Below, in pieces: positions 19,861 through 29,335 of a DNA stretch of 64,000 bases. Every line of letters starts with the position of its first letter. Position 1 is the first letter of the stretch. Source of the stretch: Betaproteobacteria bacterium (lineage in GTDB: Bacteria > Pseudomonadota > Gammaproteobacteria > Burkholderiales > Rhodocyclaceae); the NCBI GenBank assembly GCA_016234745.1, contig JACRAR010000074.1, positions 248,001 to 312,000 of the forward strand, written 5' to 3'. The notes beneath the pieces are model-generated. The model was not told the origin of the DNA. It saw nothing but the letters and a program-made list of their open reading frames with translations, and made no database searches. The position numbers and the translations under genes were made by a program.

Positions 19861-20820
19861 TCACGCAAAATGATCAAATCCATGCCGCGATGGAATCGAA
19901 GGATTGCCCTCGCCATCCAGTACCGTAACTACAGGCGAATTCCCTGCATCGATCTTGCCGATGCAAGTCAGGGTCAGATCCAGGCCGGCTGAAAGGGAAG
20001 CCACTGCTGCATGCTTGTTCTCTGGTACGGTAAATACCAGTTCGTAATCGTCGCCCCCGGCGAGCTGACAATCCATCACCAAACCCGGATCGGAGCAACC
20101 CGACGGTTCTCTCCGCGGCAACCGCTGCAGGTGCAGGGTGGCCGCTACCCCCGAACGTTCCAGGATGTGCCCCAAATCGGCAAGAAGCCCATCAGAAACA
20201 TCGATCGCTGCAGTAGCCAGTTCGCGCAGGGCCAGCCCGAGGGCAACGCGTGGCTGAGGTCGATGCAAAGCCTCAAGCGAGTCGGCCAGCGCCGGCTCAG
20301 CCAGAACGCATCTGCCCTGCAAGTGCGCCAGGCCCAATGCTGCGCGACCCGGGAGACCCGAAACCCAGATTTCATCGCCCGGGCGTGCCCCGGATCGAAG
20401 CAAAGCCTGATTTGGCGGAACTTCTCCGAATATGGTCACGCAGAAATTCAAAGGTCCGCGAGTGGTATCGCCCCCGATGACATCGATCCCGAAAGTGGAC
20501 GCACAGGCAAAAAATCCCCGGGCAAAGGCCGCGATCCAGTGCTCGTCTGCTTGCGGCAAGGCGACCGCCAATACCGCCCAGCGCGGTCGTGCCGCCATCG
20601 CCGCCAAGTCGGACACATTTACGGCAAGGCATTTCCAACCAAGCGCCTCAGGATCGGCATCAGGGAAAAAATGGGTGCCCGCTGCGAGCATGTCGGTGGA
20701 AACCACCAGGTTCATGCCGGGCGAGGGACTGATCAGGGCGGCATCGTCGCCCACGCCAAGCAATGTATGCGGCGTTGGGCGCGTGAAATAACGTGCAATC
20801 AGATCAAATTCCGAGGGCAA
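19861..20820 (-). CDS. thiL: Thiamine-monophosphate kinase
   Basis: Makes thiamine diphosphate from thiamine phosphate with ATP. At 319 residues with the N-terminal FDLIARYF, the metal-binding GVGDDAALI and STDMLAAGTHF, the NVSDLAAMAARPRWAVLAVAL segment and VIGGDTTRGP, it is a standard AIRS-fold ThiL. It follows nusB in the common ribH-nusB-thiL order with a 54-bp gap. The 98 bp beyond it hold no convincing gene. Confidence 0.95.
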   Translation of the reverse strand: MPSEFDLIARYFTRPTPHTLLGVGDDAALISPSPGMNLVVSTDMLAAGTHFFPDADPEALGWKCLAVNVSDLAAMAARPRWAVLAVALPQADEHWIAAFARGFFACASTFGIDVIGGDTTRGPLNFCVTIFGEVPPNQALLRSGARPGDEIWVSGLPGRAALGLAHLQGRCVLAEPALADSLEALHRPQPRVALGLALRELATAAIDVSDGLLADLGHILERSGVAATLHLQRLPRREPSGCSDPGLVMDCQLAGGDDYELVFTVPENKHAAVASLSAGLDLTLTCIGKIDAGNSPVVTVLDGEGNPSIPSRHGFDHFA

Positions 20821-20874
20821 GTCTATTCACCATGGAAAATGTTATTCATCTTCCCGGCAGCCAGCCAAATCGGA

Positions 20875-21303
20875 TCAGCTGACGCCGGCTTCCGTAGAGC
20901 GCAGCACCGTAGCCAATTTGTCGAGCACGCCATTGACGAACTTGTGGCCATCGGTGCCCCCATAATTCTTGGCCAGCTCAATTGCCTCGTTGAGCACGAC
21001 GCGATAGGGCGTCTCGGGAAAATGGCTGAATTCGCAAGCGGCGAGCAACAGGACCGCGCGCTCGATGGGCGAAATCTCTGCCCAGGGACGATCGATATGC
21101 GGTTTGAGAGATTCCCGCAAAGTATCCGAATCGTTCAAGGTCTGGTTCAGCAGCTTGCGGTAGAACTCCGTATCCGCCTTGTCGAAGCCGGCCACGCCCG
21201 AAGCCTGTGCCTCGATGGACGTCAGATCCTGGCCGCCCACTTGCCATTGATACAGACCTTGCAGCGCGAACTCGCGAGCGCGGCGGCGCGCGGATTTGCT
21301 CAT
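20875..21303 (-). CDS. nusB: Transcription antitermination factor NusB
   Basis: RNA-binding protein that with NusE/S10 binds boxA in rRNA leaders. It is 142 residues, all-helical, with [16 protein letters not shown] and the C-terminal [31 protein letters not shown] typical of NusB. It overlaps ribH by 4 bp (ATGA), the usual ribH-nusB coupling. Confidence 0.96.
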   Translation of the reverse strand: MSKSARRRAREFALQGLYQWQVGGQDLTSIEAQASGVAGFDKADTEFYRKLLNQTLNDSDTLRESLKPHIDRPWAEISPIERAVLLLAACEFSHFPETPYRVVLNEAIELAKNYGGTDGHKFVNGVLDKLATVLRSTEAGVS

Positions 21304-21776
21304 TGGGCTTTGACTGCGCGCAGCAGGTTGACCATCTCGACCGCAGCCTGGGCGGCTTCGGCGCCTTTCTGCGCCATGCGCACCAGCGCCTGGTCATCGT
21401 CTTCGGTAGTCAGGACCGCATTGGCGATCGGGATGCCGGTATTCAGTTGGACATCCGTGATGCCGCGTGCCGATTCATTCGAGACGATTTCGAAATGATA
21501 GGTTTCACCGCGAATCACGCAACCGATTGCAACCAAGGCGTCAAATTTGCCGCTCTGCGCCATGGTCTGGAGCACCAGCGGAATCTCCAGGGCGCCCGGT
21601 ACGGTGGCGATCGCCATGTCGGCCGAAGCGACACCAAGGCGTTTCAGCTCTTCGGCGCATGCAGACAACAGTCCCTCTCCGACATCCGGGTTGAAACGGC
21701 TCATGACCATGCCAACACGCAGGCCATGACCGCTAAGATTGGCTTCGAGTTCGAGGATATCGTTGAAGCGCGTCAT
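21300..21776 (-). CDS. ribH: 6,7-dimethyl-8-ribityllumazine synthase
   Basis: Condenses the ribityl-aminopyrimidine with dihydroxybutanone phosphate to lumazine, the penultimate step of riboflavin synthesis. About 158 residues with [45 protein letters not shown] and the [16 protein letters not shown] segment. The ATG at 21776 (MTRFND) is chosen; the longer frame to 21803 overlaps the end of ribBX. Confidence 0.96.
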   Translation of the reverse strand: MTRFNDILELEANLSGHGLRVGMVMSRFNPDVGEGLLSACAEELKRLGVASADMAIATVPGALEIPLVLQTMAQSGKFDALVAIGCVIRGETYHFEIVSNESARGITDVQLNTGIPIANAVLTTEDDDQALVRMAQKGAEAAQAAVEMVNLLRAVKAQ

Positions 21777-21786
21777 AAGAAATTCC

Positions 21787-22893
21787 TCAGTGTTTGGTGC
21801 CATCGGGCGACAGATAGCCGCAGATTTCCAGGCCGAAGCCGGTCATGCTGGGCATCTTGCGCGGGTTGGCCATCAGGCGCATTTTGCCTACACCCAGGCT
21901 GCGCAGAATCTGGGCGCCGATGCCATACAGACGCGGATCCCACTTGGCGCCGGGACGTGCGGAGAGAGGTTCGTCCTTGATTGCGGCAAGCAGATCCGCC
22001 CCACCTTCGACACGACGCAACAGGACGATGGCCCCGCTGCCTGCGGCCGCGATGATTTGCATCGCCTGATCGACGCTGAAGGTATGGCGGCGACTTTGGC
22101 CATCAAGAAAATCGAGGACCGAAATCGGTTCATGAACCCGCACCAACGTCTCATTTTCCGAACGAATGCTGCCGAGCGAGAGGGCGAGGTGCATGTCGCC
22201 GGAAGTCTTGTCCTCGAAGGCGGAAAGCCGGAAATGGCCATGGCGGGACACAATTTCCTTGTCGGCAACGCGTTCCACCAGGGTCTCGGTCTCGCTGCGG
22301 TAATGAATCAGGCTGGCGATCGTGCCGATCTTCAAATGATGCTCGGCGGCGAATTCAAGCAGGTCCGGCAAGCGCGCCATCGTGCCGTCATCCTTGAGGA
22401 TTTCGCAGATCACCGACGCCGGTTCGCAATTGGCCATCTGCGCCAGATCGCAACCTGCCTCGGTATGGCCGGCACGCACCAGGACGCCGCCGGGCTTGGC
22501 CATGATCGGGAAAACATGGCCCGGCTGCACGATATCGGCCGGTTGGGCGTGCTTTGCAACCGCCGCCTGCACGGTACGGGCGCGATCATGTGCCGAAATC
22601 CCGGTGGTGACGCCTTCCGCCGCCTCGATCGAAACTGTAAAGGCAGTACTGAACTGGCTGTTGTTCTCACGCGCCATCTGGGTGAGTCCGAGCTGGCGGC
22701 AGCGCGCCTCGGTCAGCGTCAGGCAGATCAGACCACGGCCGAATTTGGCCATGAAATTGATGGCTTCCGGCGTCACGAATTCTGCGGCAATGACAAGATC
22801 GCCCTCGTTCTCGCGATCTTCCTCGTCGACGAGTATGACCATTTTGCCGGCACGAATATCGGCGATGATGTCCTGAATTGGGCTGACGCTCAT
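21787..22893 (-). CDS. DHBP synthase fused to a degenerate GTP cyclohydrolase II domain (RibBX)
   Basis: The N-terminal ~200 residues are 3,4-dihydroxy-2-butanone-4-phosphate synthase, with the intact active-site run [17 protein letters not shown], the GRGLICL strand and [10 protein letters not shown]. The C-terminal ~165 residues are GTP-cyclohydrolase-II-like, but the zinc-binding cysteines normally found after RVHSEC are missing ([15 protein letters not shown] instead) and no CxxxxxxxxxxCxC pattern is present, so GCHII activity is unlikely. This matches the RibBX class known in proteobacteria, where a separate RibA supplies GCHII. The ATG at 22893 is used (MSVSPIQD) with AGGAAAA about 10 bases upstream. 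It is flanked by ribE and ribH. Confidence 0.9.
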   Translation of the reverse strand: MSVSPIQDIIADIRAGKMVILVDEEDRENEGDLVIAAEFVTPEAINFMAKFGRGLICLTLTEARCRQLGLTQMARENNSQFSTAFTVSIEAAEGVTTGISAHDRARTVQAAVAKHAQPADIVQPGHVFPIMAKPGGVLVRAGHTEAGCDLAQMANCEPASVICEILKDDGTMARLPDLLEFAAEHHLKIGTIASLIHYRSETETLVERVADKEIVSRHGHFRLSAFEDKTSGDMHLALSLGSIRSENETLVRVHEPISVLDFLDGQSRRHTFSVDQAMQIIAAAGSGAIVLLRRVEGGADLLAAIKDEPLSARPGAKWDPRLYGIGAQILRSLGVGKMRLMANPRKMPSMTGFGLEICGYLSPDGTKH

Positions 22894-22954
22894 GAGAATC
22901 GATTTTCCTGGGAAATTTTCCTGGCTGGATCGCAAAATCCAGCTGGAATGAAGT

Positions 22955-23551
22955 TTAAGTGGCGCTTTCGGCTGTCAGCATCCGCTCGACGTAACGGGCG
23001 ATCAAATCGACTTCCAGATTGACGCGGCTGCCCGGCTTGAGACGTTTTAACGTGGTCACTGCCACCGTGTGCGGAATCAGATTGATCGAGAATTCGGCGC
23101 CCGTGACTGCATTGGTGGTGAGACTGACGCCATCGACGCAGATTGAACCCTTGCGGGCAATGTATTTGGCCAGGGCCTGGGGAGCGCGAGTCACCAGTTC
23201 ATGGGATTCGCCGATCTGTTCAAACTTGATCACTTCACCGACGCCATCGACATGCCCTGAAACCAGGTGGCCGCCGAGCCGATCAGAAAGTCGCAAGGCC
23301 TTTTCCAGGTTGAGTTCTCCAGGTTGATCCAGGCCGACAGTGCAATCGAGCGTCTCGCGCGAGACATCGACACTAAAGCTGTTTCCTTGACGCGCGATGA
23401 CAGTAAGGCAAACACCGCTGCAGGCGATCGAATCGCCCACGGCCACGTCGCCGAGATCCAGGCTACCTGCGTCGATGAGGAGGCTCACTCCCTTCTCGCG
23501 CGAATCGATGCGGATGATTTTCCCCGTCGCGGCGATGATTCCTGAAAACAT
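22955..23551 (-). CDS. ribE: Riboflavin synthase alpha chain
   Basis: Dismutes two lumazine molecules to riboflavin. About 198 residues with the twin-barrel repeat: MFSGIIAATGKI at the start, SIACSGVCLTV, GGHLVSGHVDGVGEV in the first half and GSICVDGVSLTTNAV in the second. The ATG at 23551 opens the classic MFSGI N-terminus; the longer open frame is spurious. It heads ribE-ribBX-ribH-nusB-thiL. ribD is not in the window, and the 37 bp upstream are too short for an FMN riboswitch. Confidence 0.96.
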   Translation of the reverse strand: MFSGIIAATGKIIRIDSREKGVSLLIDAGSLDLGDVAVGDSIACSGVCLTVIARQGNSFSVDVSRETLDCTVGLDQPGELNLEKALRLSDRLGGHLVSGHVDGVGEVIKFEQIGESHELVTRAPQALAKYIARKGSICVDGVSLTTNAVTGAEFSINLIPHTVAVTTLKRLKPGSRVNLEVDLIARYVERMLTAESAT

Positions 23552-23588
23552 GATCTTGTCAGTGAAGTAAAAGCGTAATTGTAGGCGA

Positions 23589-25391
23589 TCAGCGTCTTGC
23601 CAGGGCGTTGTCGAGCACGCTGCCGAAGGCAGCCGCATCCTGGAAGCCAACAACCCGCAGCTCCGGAGATTCCTTCCCCTTGGCATCGAAGAATATGATT
23701 CCGGGTGGTCCAAACAGTTCGAAACGCTTCAGCAAATCTTGATCTTCCGAACTATTGGCGGTGACGTCAGCCTTGAGCAGCAGCATCTTGTTCAATCGCG
23801 CGACAATCGCTGGATCGCTGAAGGTGAAGCGTTCCATCTCCTTGCAGGAGACGCACCAATCCGCATAAAAATCGAGCATCACCGGTTGTTTCGTCAGCTT
23901 TAGCCTTGCCTCCAGTTCGGCCACCGACCTCACAGATTCAAATTGCAAGGCACGAACTTCACTGCTTGCACTGGCGCTGCGCAGAAAACCCAGCGGCTGC
24001 AAAGGGTCGCGGCTGCCGCCCAGCGCGCCCAGCAAGAGTGCCATGCCCAGCAGCAAGGCCATCACGCCGAGTCCCTTGCCGAACTTCAACCAGCCATGCG
24101 CATGCGGCGGCAATGGATCGAGGGCATGCAGATAGATCGCCGAGAAAATCAGCAATGTCGCCCAAGCCAGCATTTGCGCCATTCCAGGAATGACGGGCGT
24201 CACCAGCCAGATGGCCAGAGCCAGCAGCAGAACGCCAAAGAACTGTTTGATCGCCTCCATCCACGGTCCGGGCTTGGGCAACCAATGGCGCGCCGAGGTG
24301 CCGATCAGAATCAACGGCAATCCCATCCCCAGCGCCATGACAAAAAGTGCGCCACCACCCAGCATGGCATCGCCGCTTCGGGCGATATACAAGAGCGCGC
24401 CGGCCAACGGCGCGGCGACGCAGGGGCCAACGATGATGGCCGAGAGCGCTCCCATCGCGGCGACCCCATGCAGGCTGCCTGCCTGCTGGCGATTGGCTTC
24501 CTCGCTGAATTTGCTTTGCAGCGCGGTGGGCAGCTGCAACTCATAAAAACCGAACATGGACAGGGACAAGGCCACGAAGAGCAGTGAGAATCCACCCAGG
24601 ACCCAGGCATTTTGCAACGAGTTTGAAATCAGGGTTCCCGACAATCCCGCAGCAACGCCAAAAACGGCATAGGTCAGCGCCATGCCCATGACATAGGTCA
24701 GCGACAGGACGAAAGCCCGCGTCTTGCTGATGTCATGGCCATGGCCGACGATGATGCCGGACAGAATCGGCACCATCGGCAACATGCAGGGTGTAAATGC
24801 GAGCGCCAGGCCTGACCCGAAAAAAAACAGCAGGATGGTCCACATGCTGGCATTTTTCAGCAACCGGGTGATCCGGGAAGTTTCGTTGCTATCCGTTCCG
24901 CCCGATACCGCAGCCGAATAGGGTGGGGATTGAGTCACAGCGCCTGCCGAAAGCAGGCTCACCGTTGCCTGCTGGGGAATGGGCGGATAGCAGATGCCGA
25001 AGTCGGCACAACCCTGCGAACTGACCTTCAAGGTCAATGCGGTAGGTGCATTTGAGCCGGCTGCCCTGGCGGAGATCTCAATCGGCAGCAAAACCTTGAC
25101 CTCGTTGCGATAAGTCTCGACCTTGCCGAAGAATTCGTCATCCTTGACCTTGCCTGGTGGAAATTTCGGCTCGCCAAGTTTGATTGATGCAATGTCAGGC
25201 TCAACAGCGAACTTGAATTTGTCCCGATAGAGGTAGTACCCATCGGCAATCTGCCAGCGCGCCTCGATGGTGCCGGAGTCAATGGCGATGGCGGAGAACT
25301 TGAACGCCACGTCCGGATTCAGTGGTTTATCGGCGCCTGCGGCAAGATTGGCAACAAAGAAGAACAGCAACAAGAGGAGGCGTTTGATCAT
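23589..25391 (-). CDS. dsbD: Thiol:disulfide interchange protein DsbD
   Basis: Carries reducing power from cytoplasmic thioredoxin across the inner membrane to periplasmic thiol proteins. About 600 residues: a signal peptide (MIKRLLLLLFFFVANLAAGA), an N-terminal immunoglobulin-like domain with the SQGCADFGICYPP cysteine pair, eight predicted membrane helices with the FTPCMLP and VGPCVAAP cysteines, and a C-terminal thioredoxin domain with DFYADWCVSCKEM. The ATG at 25391 gives a proper signal peptide; a start at 25406 adds five residues and touches the cutA stop. It probably serves cytochrome c maturation in this cytochrome-rich organism (inference). Confidence 0.96.
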   Translation of the reverse strand: MIKRLLLLLFFFVANLAAGADKPLNPDVAFKFSAIAIDSGTIEARWQIADGYYLYRDKFKFAVEPDIASIKLGEPKFPPGKVKDDEFFGKVETYRNEVKVLLPIEISARAAGSNAPTALTLKVSSQGCADFGICYPPIPQQATVSLLSAGAVTQSPPYSAAVSGGTDSNETSRITRLLKNASMWTILLFFFGSGLALAFTPCMLPMVPILSGIIVGHGHDISKTRAFVLSLTYVMGMALTYAVFGVAAGLSGTLISNSLQNAWVLGGFSLLFVALSLSMFGFYELQLPTALQSKFSEEANRQQAGSLHGVAAMGALSAIIVGPCVAAPLAGALLYIARSGDAMLGGGALFVMALGMGLPLILIGTSARHWLPKPGPWMEAIKQFFGVLLLALAIWLVTPVIPGMAQMLAWATLLIFSAIYLHALDPLPPHAHGWLKFGKGLGVMALLLGMALLLGALGGSRDPLQPLGFLRSASASSEVRALQFESVRSVAELEARLKLTKQPVMLDFYADWCVSCKEMERFTFSDPAIVARLNKMLLLKADVTANSSEDQDLLKRFELFGPPGIIFFDAKGKESPELRVVGFQDAAAFGSVLDNALARR

Positions 25392-25405
25392 TGTGTGGAA
25401 CCGCA

Positions 25406-25738
25406 TTACCGGGAAGAAACCGATGGTGAAGTTGACTGAGCGACCCAGGCCAGATATTCGGGCAGGCCGCGCTCAACTGAGACAGCGACAATCTCTGGAA
25501 GTTCGTAAGGATGGTGCGCCCGAATCGCAGCCTCGAGTTCCGGATAGCATTCCTCTGTGGTTTTTATCCATACAGGAACCTCGCTGGCGTCTTCGATCTT
25601 GCCCTGCCAGCGATAAACCGAGCGGCAAGGCGGCAATATGTTGACACAAGCCGCCAGGCTTTGTTCGATCAGATGGGTCGCAAGCGCCTGCGCGCTGTCG
25701 TCATCCGGGAGAGTGGTCAGAACAAGCAAAATGGGCAT
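25406..25738 (-). CDS. cutA: Divalent-cation tolerance protein CutA
   Basis: Small trimeric PII-like protein of 110 residues with unclear role in metal tolerance. LIEQSLAACVNILPPCRSVYRWQGKI and IKTTEECYPELEAAIRAHHPYELPEIVAV are the conserved core. Often found next to dsbD, as here, where its stop directly meets the dsbD start region. First gene of the long leftward run ending at 12893. Confidence 0.94.
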   Translation of the reverse strand: MPILLVLTTLPDDDSAQALATHLIEQSLAACVNILPPCRSVYRWQGKIEDASEVPVWIKTTEECYPELEAAIRAHHPYELPEIVAVSVERGLPEYLAWVAQSTSPSVSSR

Positions 25739-25873
25739 GACATCGATTTTACCGCGCTTCCATTGCCGCAGTGATAAGGGGGTTTCCCCCCGGTTTTCTG
25801 CGCTGCTGACGGATCTGAAAACATCGATAATCGGGAAAGCGCATGGTGCCTGGACATTTCCGGCTTACAGAAC

Positions 25874-27157
25874 ATGGGTAACCCTTTGACTCAGCCGTCA
25901 CAAGACTCCGATCAAACCCGCTCGCCCCACTCTGCGGCGACAGCGGCCGGGGCGGTTGCAAGTCCCGAGGAACGCGCAATTGCCGAGGCACAGGCTGAAA
26001 TTCTTGCGGAACAAGACGCCTTGAGACAAGCGCAACAGCGGGAGGAAAATGAACGCAAGCTGACCGTGCAATTTGCATCCCGGGCTGAAGCCGAACGCGC
26101 GGCGGAAGCCATGATCGTTGAGCGCATCGCCGCCGAAGGAAGGCTCACCATCGAGGCGCGCCGGCGCGGCAAAGCCGAGGCGGAAGCGCGATCTGCGGCA
26201 GAAACCCGGCTCGACGCCGAGCGGCGGCTGGAACAGGCCGCGCTGGATCGGCAAGCCAGCGAAACCGAGGCCGCCGCGCAAGCCGAGGCGCGCCAACAGG
26301 CAGAAACCGAGTCCGTCAGAAGCGCGCAGCGGCGCGCCAAGGCAGATGCCGAAGGCATCGAAGCAGCCAAGCGGCGGTGCGAAGCCGATCAACGCAGACA
26401 ACAACAAGCCGCGGCCAGGGTGATCGCTGAAGCTGAAGCCGAGCGCCTGGCGCGCGAGCGCATCGAAGCCGACGCCCAGGCACTGGAAGCTTTCCGCCTG
26501 CGCGAACAGACTGAGAGCGAAGCCAAAGCCCTGGCGGATATCCGCACGCGCGCCGACCAAATCCTGGAAACTCAGGCGCATACCCTGATCGCCACGGAAC
26601 GGGCGGCAACTGCGGCAGCTGCGGCCCGCATCGATGCCGAAAATCAGGCGGCCAGGAAAGCGCGGGACAAGCTGGCGGCAGAAACAGAAGCGCGACAATG
26701 CAGCGAAGCGCGCCTCGAAACGGAACGACATGCCGGAGCAGCAGCGTTGGAAAGACAAACTGCTGTGGCTCAACTGCAAGAGGAAACGGCGGCGCGCCGT
26801 GCCGCCGCTGATCAAGCCAGCACAGCGCGAAAAGAGCGGCTCAAGCTGGAACTGTCAGTTCTTAAGCGCAGTTTGCGCATCATGGGCGGACGCATGGTGA
26901 GCATGGTGAGCCTGCCTCTATTGCTGCTGGGAATAGGCTTGGGCATCTGGCTGGGCATTACTCTGGCCAGACTGGGACAGACCTCGAGTGCCGGGAGTGC
27001 GCCGATAACCCTCAATGTGTTAGGCAAAGTGATCGGCTTTTCTTCTGAAACCGTGGAAAGCCCGCGCCTGGCAAAAGTGCCGCTGGTTCTTCGCCTGGAC
27101 AAAGACCTTGATGCATTCGGCCGCAGAGTGCAACGACTACCTGCCAAGCACAACTGA
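25874..27157 (+). CDS. Long coiled-coil protein with C-terminal membrane segment, function unknown
   Basis: 427 residues, not recognised. Residues about 35-335 are an almost uninterrupted Ala/Glu/Arg/Gln-rich helix with heptad-like spacing and recurrent EAE/RAEA units, so a coiled coil of some 300 residues. A hydrophobic Gly-rich segment (SLPLLLLGIGLGIWLGITLA, about 346-365) follows and then a short tail of about 60 residues. There is no signal peptide, so the coil is probably cytoplasmic and tethered at its C-terminus. No strong ribosome binding site precedes the ATG. It lies 124 bp upstream of the polysaccharide locus on the same strand. Resemblance to TolA-like or SMC-like coils is compositional only. 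No function is proposed. Confidence 0.65.
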   Translation: MGNPLTQPSQDSDQTRSPHSAATAAGAVASPEERAIAEAQAEILAEQDALRQAQQREENERKLTVQFASRAEAERAAEAMIVERIAAEGRLTIEARRRGKAEAEARSAAETRLDAERRLEQAALDRQASETEAAAQAEARQQAETESVRSAQRRAKADAEGIEAAKRRCEADQRRQQQAAARVIAEAEAERLARERIEADAQALEAFRLREQTESEAKALADIRTRADQILETQAHTLIATERAATAAAAARIDAENQAARKARDKLAAETEARQCSEARLETERHAGAAALERQTAVAQLQEETAARRAAADQASTARKERLKLELSVLKRSLRIMGGRMVSMVSLPLLLLGIGLGIWLGITLARLGQTSSAGSAPITLNVLGKVIGFSSETVESPRLAKVPLVLRLDKDLDAFGRRVQRLPAKHN

Positions 27158-27281
27158 AGAATACGTTATGATCCGTCCCGCAAAGCCTCTATAAACAAGG
27201 CGACGCAGACGGATTGGACCGGCACATCGACAATTTTCCTATAGAGCTTTCGGGCTTATCTCTGGTGACGGACGTGGCGAG

Positions 27282-28592
27282 ATGATCGGCCAAGGCACAC
27301 GCGCCGAACTGCTTTGGATTGTGGCCGGGCAGAGTCTGGTCCTGCTTCTGGGCATGCTCACCCTGAAACTGCTGACCTATCTGCTGGGTCCAGAGGAATA
27401 TGGGCGCTTCGCGTTGGGACTGACCATTGCCGGTACGCTCAATCTTTTCGTGTATGGTCCCCTCGGCCATGCTGTGGCCCGCTATTTTCATATCTGCGCC
27501 AACCGCGGCAGTCTCGCCGAACTGGAGTACTTGTCGAAACGTCTGCTGCAGGGAATTGCGCTCGGCGTTCTGATGATCGGCATCGCAGTGACATTCTGGA
27601 ATGGTTCGGATCATGTTTGGGGCGTTTTGATTCTTTCCGCTCTAGGCTATGGCGTGGCAAGCGGAACGCTATCGGTCTGGTTGGCCGAACTCAACACACG
27701 GCGTGAGCGGCGCAGTTACAGCATTTTGCAGTCTGCCGATGCGCTGCTGCGCCTGGTCGGATCCGTGGTTCTGGTGATGCTCGTGGGCATTCTTGGCAGT
27801 GCTGCCATGTCAGGCTTCCTGCTTGGCGCTCTCGCCTCCTTGCTGCTGACCTGGTGGCTCGGCCGGAGACAGACAACGACACCCGGCGAATTTGGCAAGC
27901 TGTTCGGCAAGGACGCCCTCGGTCGGGATTTCGGTGCCTACGCCGGCTCGATCAGCTTGTTTGCGGTCCCGGCCATCTTTTCGAATTATGGTGATCGCTG
28001 GATCATCCAGCAGATGTTGAGCGACGCCCATGTGGGTATCTATGTGGCGCTGGCGCAAATCGCCAATGCTCCGGCCAACCTGATTCTCGCGATCTTCTCG
28101 CAAACCATCAACCCGATTCTGTTTCAGCTTGCCGGGGATGCCACTGACAGCGAGTCGATTCGCGTCAGCCGCCAGATGCTCTACCGCGCAATGTTGCAGC
28201 TGATTGGCCTGCTGGCGCTGATGACCATTGTCAGCTATGCCCTGGGCGAATGGATCGTGATCACGTTGACCAGTTCTGAATTTGTGCCTTATGCCAGTTT
28301 ATTGTGGGTCCTGGTCTTGTCAGCGGCAATATTCCAAATTGGTCAGGCACTGGCTGCGGAGGCCTTTCTGTATAACCGGCCCTTCCAGTTATTTTTTCCA
28401 AAAATGCTGCATGCCATGGTTTTTCTGGGAATATCGCTGTGGCTGGTGCACAGCCGAAAATTGGAAGGCGTGGCCATTGCGGCCGTGATTGCCTCCGCAA
28501 TTTATCTGCCTCTGGTTCTGCTGTCCAATACTCGTGCCGCCAAAGCACGGGTAATGACCGGAGTGGATAACTCGCCGGAAATCATCCGATGA
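27282..28592 (+). CDS. Polysaccharide flippase (Wzx/MATE-like, oligosaccharidyl-lipid exporter)
   Basis: A 436-residue integral membrane protein with about 12 helices. The N-terminal LLGPEEYGRFALGLTIAGTLNLFVYGPLG (split here by the length limit) matches the start of PST-family flippases that move undecaprenyl-linked oligosaccharides. It begins the surface-polysaccharide locus and overlaps the following methyltransferase by 4 bp. No sequence-level hint to substrate. A -10-like TATGAT just after the upstream gene could belong to its promoter, but I could not pair it with a -35. Confidence 0.8.
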   Translation: MIGQGTRAELLWIVAGQSLVLLLGMLTLKLLTYLLGPEEYGRFALGLTIAGTLNLFVYGPLGHAVARYFHICANRGSLAELEYLSKRLLQGIALGVLMIGIAVTFWNGSDHVWGVLILSALGYGVASGTLSVWLAELNTRRERRSYSILQSADALLRLVGSVVLVMLVGILGSAAMSGFLLGALASLLLTWWLGRRQTTTPGEFGKLFGKDALGRDFGAYAGSISLFAVPAIFSNYGDRWIIQQMLSDAHVGIYVALAQIANAPANLILAIFSQTINPILFQLAGDATDSESIRVSRQMLYRAMLQLIGLLALMTIVSYALGEWIVITLTSSEFVPYASLLWVLVLSAAIFQIGQALAAEAFLYNRPFQLFFPKMLHAMVFLGISLWLVHSRKLEGVAIAAVIASAIYLPLVLLSNTRAAKARVMTGVDNSPEIIR

Positions 28593-29335
28593 TCGCATTC
28601 TTGCGCAACTGGCTGAAAACCTCGCCGATCTACGCTTTCAACCAGGTCTTGCGTGATCGCTGGATTAAAATGCAAGCAGCATCGATTCCCGCAGGCGCCA
28701 GGGTTCTCGACGTTGGCGCAGGTTCGTGTCCCTATCGCACAGATTTTGCCCATTGCGAATATCGGAGCCAGGATTTCAGCGGGTTGCGTGGCGATCAGTT
28801 GCGCCATGGCGATTATGGCCAGATCGACTATATCTGCGACGCTGCCGACATTCCTGTGGCGAACGCCAGCTTTGATGTCGTTCTATGCACCGAAATGCTC
28901 GAACATGTCGCGCATCCCGAGCGCATCATCAAGGAGTTTGCCCGTATCCTCAAGCCGGGCGGGCGGCTGATTCTCACTGCGCCACTCGGTTCCGGGCTGC
29001 ATCAGGAGCCGTATCATTATTACGGTGGCTTCACGCCATTCTGGTACCGGAAATTTCTTGATGAAGCGGGCTTCACCGATATCCTCACAGAACCCAATGG
29101 CAACTTTTTTGCCTTGTTCTCCCAAGAGGCAATCCGCTTCATGCGGCTCTCCTCGCCCCTGCATCTGCCTGTGCCCATCGGTCTGCTGTGGCTGCCGCTC
29201 TGGTTGCTGCTGTTGCCGGTATTAGGCGTACTGATGCCGCCCATTGCCATGATGCTGGATCGCCATGACAAGGAGCAACGTTTCACTGTCGGCTACCACG
29301 TCACAGCCCGACGCGCGGAAGTGCAGCATGCTTGA
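28589..29335 (+). CDS. Class I SAM-dependent methyltransferase
   Basis: 248 residues. SAM-binding motif I is RVLDVGAGSCPYR, then motif II-like DIPVANASFDVVLCTEMLEHV and post-motif LKPGGRLILTAPLGSG. Methyltransferase_11 type. A hydrophobic stretch near the C-terminus (LPVPIGLLWLPLWLLLLPVL and onward) is unusual for this family and suggests membrane association. The 4-bp overlap with the flippase and 8-bp overlap with the next gene put it within the polysaccharide operon, so it likely methylates a sugar or lipid-linked glycan. Confidence 0.82.
   Translation: MIAFLRNWLKTSPIYAFNQVLRDRWIKMQAASIPAGARVLDVGAGSCPYRTDFAHCEYRSQDFSGLRGDQLRHGDYGQIDYICDAADIPVANASFDVVLCTEMLEHVAHPERIIKEFARILKPGGRLILTAPLGSGLHQEPYHYYGGFTPFWYRKFLDEAGFTDILTEPNGNFFALFSQEAIRFMRLSSPLHLPVPIGLLWLPLWLLLLPVLGVLMPPIAMMLDRHDKEQRFTVGYHVTARRAEVQHA

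Noticed and set aside
20011..21498. A 495-residue open frame on the plus strand across thiL, nusB and ribH
   Set aside because: It crosses three well-supported minus-strand genes and their boundaries, and has no conserved motif.
23552..23588. FMN riboswitch ahead of the riboflavin genes
   Set aside because: The gap before ribE is only 37 bp, far too short for the RFN element, and no RFN conserved segments were seen elsewhere around the rib genes.
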